64,000 nucleotides of DNA from Ignavibacteriales bacterium. GTDB taxonomy: Bacteria > Bacteroidota > Ignavibacteria > Ignavibacteriales > Ignavibacteriaceae. The notes beneath the pieces are model-generated. The model saw only the letters and a list, made by a program, of their open reading frames with translations. It made no database searches and was not told where the DNA came from. Position numbers and translations under genes: made by a program. Where the stretch lies: assembly GCA_015709675.1 (NCBI GenBank), contig CP054182.1, forward strand, positions 1,653,448 to 1,717,447. The letters are read 5' to 3'. Of this stretch, positions 61,360 to 64,000 are shown piece after piece. Position 1 is the first letter of the stretch. Each line of letters starts with the position of its first letter.

Positions 61360-64000
61360 ATGAAATTTATAAGAAATATGGCAGCACTATTCCTGTTTCT
61401 GCCTTTTTTTCTTTCTGCTCAGATTACCTGGACTCCTTATTTTGCTTCCCATTCAGATTCGGTAACGGTTATTTTTGACGCCTCTCAGGGGAATGCCGGA
61501 CTGCTCGGTTATACCGGAGATGTTTATGCCCATACAGGAGTTATTACCAGCGCCAGTACATCAAACTCTGACTGGAAATATGTAAAAACCAACTGGGGAG
61601 TGAATACCCCTGAAACAAAACTAACCCGCATCGGCACGGATTTATACCAGTTTAAGATTAAACCTTCCGTGCGAGCTTTTTACGGTGTGCCGGCCAATGA
61701 AGCCATTCAGAAAATCGCATTTGTTTTCAGAAGCGCGGCATCTCCATACCGCGAGGGGAAAACTGCTGAAGGGGGAGACATTTTTGTTAATCTCTCAACA
61801 GGAGGTCTGGATGTTGCAATCACGCTGCCTGAATCTGACCCGACAATACTTGCCCTGAACGGCTCTCTTCCCATTCAGGCGCTCTCGACCGGCTCAACTA
61901 ATCTTGCCCTCTATATAGACGGCAATCAGGTCAGCACAACGGCATCCTTTACCATCAATTATAACTATACCGGCTCAACCGCAGGAAAGAAATGGGTAAA
62001 AGCCGTTGCCACCTCCTCAACCGGAAGCACCAAGGCAGACTCCTTATATGTCGTTGTCCGCCCTCCGGTCACCGTGCAGGCATTACCCGCAAATATGAAG
62101 GACGGTGTTAACTATACCTCGGTTACATCGGCAACACTTTCACTCTACGCTCCTCACAAAGAGTATGTATATATCATCGGCGACTTCACCAACTGGCAGG
62201 TTGATCCGAATCTCTATATGAAGAAAACCCCTGACGGCAACCGCTTCTGGGCGGAGATTCCCGGACTTTCCCCCGGTGTAGAATACGGCTTCCAGTATCT
62301 GGTTGACGGCACACTCCGTGTTACCGATCCCTATGTTGATAAAGTGCTTGACCCCTGGAATGACCGGTATATAAGCAACGCAGTCTATCCCGGTCTTAAA
62401 CAATATCCGGCTGGCAAAACATCGGGTATCGTTGGAGTATTACAGACTGCACAGAGCGCGTATCAGTGGCAGAATACCAGTTTTACCCGTCCTGCTAAAA
62501 CCGACCTTGTTATATACGAACTGCTTATCCGTGATTTCACCACGGCGAGAACGTACCAGTCGGTTATTGATACCCTCTCCTATCTGAAACGCCTTGGAAT
62601 CAATGCAATTCAGCTTATGCCGGTGATGGAATTTGAAGGAAACGAAAGCTGGGGATATAACCCGATGTTTATGTTTGCTCCTGATAAATACTACGGCCCC
62701 AAGAATAAACTGAAAGAACTTATTGATAAAGCCCACGGCATGGGTATGGCAGTGATTCTTGATATCGTTCTTAACCATCAGTTCGGACTGTCACCGCTGG
62801 TGCGCCTCTGGTGGGATTCTGCAAATAATCAGCCCGCTGCAAACAGCCCCTATTTTAATCAGGTTGCGCGTCATCCGTTTAATGTCGGCTATGATTTTAA
62901 CCATGAAAGCCAGGCAACCAAAGATTTTGTTGACCGCGTTAATACCTACTGGCTCACTGAATATAAAGTTGACGGATTCCGTTATGACCTGAGCAAAGGA
63001 TTCACCCAGACCAACAGCGGAAGCAATGTTGGTCAGTGGGGGCAGTATGATCAGTCGCGCATTAATCTGCTCAAGAGAATGGCGGATGTGGTGTGGCAGA
63101 CCGATCCTGGTGCGTATGTAATCCTTGAGCATTTTGCTGATAACAGCGAAGAAACCGTGCTTGCCAATTACGGAATGATGCTCTGGTCAAACCATAATCA
63201 TTCCTATAACGAAGCAACCATGGGTTGGCTTGCTAATTCAGACTTCTCCTGGATTTCCTGGAAAAATAAAGGATGGCAGCAGCCCCACGGCATAGGATAT
63301 ATGGAAAGCCATGACGAAGAACGGCTGATGTATAAAAATCTTCAGTACGGGAATGCCTCCGGCACATATAACATAAAAAATCTTGCTGTCGCACTGAACC
63401 GTCAGAAACTTGCGGCGGCATTTTTCTTCACTGTTCCCGGTCCCAAGATGCTCTGGCAGTTTGGTGAACTGGGCTTTGATTTGTCTATCAACTATCCATG
63501 CGGAACCGATGCCTGCCGCCTGAGCAACAAACCCCCGAAGTGGGATTATCTGCAGATACCGGAGCGGGTAAAACTGAACAAGGTATATTCAGCGCTGGCG
63601 AATCTGAAGGTGAATTATCCGGCATTCAGGACAAATGATTTCACCATAGCAGGAAGCGGCGCGGTTAAAAAGATTCATCTCTATCATTCCTCAATGAATG
63701 TTGTGGTGATTGGAAACTTTGATGTGACAACACAGTCAGGAATTCCCGTATTCCCGAATGCAGGCACCTGGTATAATTATTTTGACGGCACTTCGATGAA
63801 TGTGACTGACCCGAATATGTCAGTACAGCTTCAGCCGGGGGAGTTCCGTATATATACTTCTGTCCAGCTTCCTGCTCCTGAACCCGGGCTGCTTACCAGT
63901 GCGGAAGAAATTGCAGGAGAGATTCCTTCCGAGTATGGTTTATCGCAGAATTATCCGAACCCTTTTAATCCGGAAACAACCATCCGTTTCGCGGTGAAGC
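61360..64000 (+). CDS. Secreted GH13 alpha-amylase with T9SS C-terminal domain, cut off by window edge
   Basis: The ATG at 61360 follows an AAAGGA site, and the frame is open to the last base (880 codons, no stop seen). A signal peptide (MKFIRNMAALFLFLPFFLSA) is followed by beta-sandwich modules, including a CBM48-like one (VYIIGDFTNWQVDP). The GH13 barrel spans about residues 380-740. Its catalytic residues are Asp543 (GFRYDLS, nucleophile), Glu590 (LEHFAD, acid/base) and Asp652 (ESHDEER), all present. At the right edge NYPNPFNPETTIRF begins a T9SS sorting domain. The enzyme should hydrolyse alpha-1,4-glucans outside the cell or at its surface. It may be free-standing or part of a starch-use locus to the right. 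Confidence 0.9.
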   Translation, partial: MKFIRNMAALFLFLPFFLSAQITWTPYFASHSDSVTVIFDASQGNAGLLGYTGDVYAHTGVITSASTSNSDWKYVKTNWGVNTPETKLTRIGTDLYQFKIKPSVRAFYGVPANEAIQKIAFVFRSAASPYREGKTAEGGDIFVNLSTGGLDVAITLPESDPTILALNGSLPIQALSTGSTNLALYIDGNQVSTTASFTINYNYTGSTAGKKWVKAVATSSTGSTKADSLYVVVRPPVTVQALPANMKDGVNYTSVTSATLSLYAPHKEYVYIIGDFTNWQVDPNLYMKKTPDGNRFWAEIPGLSPGVEYGFQYLVDGTLRVTDPYVDKVLDPWNDRYISNAVYPGLKQYPAGKTSGIVGVLQTAQSAYQWQNTSFTRPAKTDLVIYELLIRDFTTARTYQSVIDTLSYLKRLGINAIQLMPVMEFEGNESWGYNPMFMFAPDKYYGPKNKLKELIDKAHGMGMAVILDIVLNHQFGLSPLVRLWWDSANNQPAANSPYFNQVARHPFNVGYDFNHESQATKDFVDRVNTYWLTEYKVDGFRYDLSKGFTQTNSGSNVGQWGQYDQSRINLLKRMADVVWQTDPGAYVILEHFADNSEETVLANYGMMLWSNHNHSYNEATMGWLANSDFSWISWKNKGWQQPHGIGYMESHDEERLMYKNLQYGNASGTYNIKNLAVALNRQKLAAAFFFTVPGPKMLWQFGELGFDLSINYPCGTDACRLSNKPPKWDYLQIPERVKLNKVYSALANLKVNYPAFRTNDFTIAGSGAVKKIHLYHSSMNVVVIGNFDVTTQSGIPVFPNAGTWYNYFDGTSMNVTDPNMSVQLQPGEFRIYTSVQLPAPEPGLLTSAEEIAGEIPSEYGLSQNYPNPFNPETTIRFAVK

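Overview
The window looks like a chromosomal segment from a Gram-negative bacterium of the Bacteroidota/Chlorobiota side, most probably an Ignavibacteria-type organism. Three things point there. LpxC and FabZ are fused in one chain, which is typical of that superphylum. At least two secreted proteins end in (or run into) a C-terminal domain opening with the NYPNPFNP motif, a type IX secretion (T9SS) sorting signal. The protein set is rich in large outer-membrane and surface proteins. Ribosome binding sites are mixed, some AAAGGA-like and some not recognisable, and short overlaps such as ATGA and TTGA join many genes. I saw no tRNA, rRNA or CRISPR array.

Layout. Positions 1-3850 are mostly on the minus strand: a truncated MFS transporter with two small membrane proteins, a muconolactone-isomerase-like protein, an exported protein made of two galactose-binding-like domains, and a two-gene unit with a HEAT-like exported protein. 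Positions 4197-5066 encode an extradiol dioxygenase of the DOPA dioxygenase type. Positions 5594-12725 are a signalling cluster: a 1,793-residue multi-PAS hybrid histidine kinase, a bacteriohemerythrin, and a receiver-PP2C phosphatase. A flavoprotein and a T9SS-exported multi-domain protein follow. Positions 16540-18820 form an accessory-looking island: a 506-residue protein of an uncharacterised family, heptanucleotide arrays, and two tandem palindromic elements with shared 14-bp inverted termini. A PQQ-type sugar dehydrogenase then stands divergent from an outer-membrane barrel protein that carries one haem motif.

Positions 23076-27219 encode an efflux-type trio (adaptor, MacB/FtsX permease, TolC-like channel) with no ATPase gene. 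Positions 27381-43660 are a long co-directional envelope cluster: lpxC-fabZ, lpxA, a lipoate-ligase-like protein, panB, an exported propeller, the two halves of heptose activation (rfaE1 and rfaE2), a TamB-like protein, RNase R, and a metalloprotease/propeller/barrel protein. A strong terminator closes it. Positions 43910-46594 encode a sensor protein with a degenerate receiver and a degenerate ATPase domain.

The most striking object is at 46684-60735, a single 4,683-residue lipoprotein built from about 48 Ig-like repeats. Its central 8.7 kb is five consecutive super-repeats, each of six domains and each 1,737-1,740 bp long. A run of nine G lies just after its lipobox and could switch the gene on and off. 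A strong terminator, a YjbQ-family protein and a secreted GH13 alpha-amylase that runs off the right edge complete the window.

Taken together the genes are dominated by the cell envelope: lipid A and core sugar synthesis, outer-membrane biogenesis (TamB, barrel protein), T9SS export, an efflux system, and a giant surface protein, with two large sensory systems alongside.
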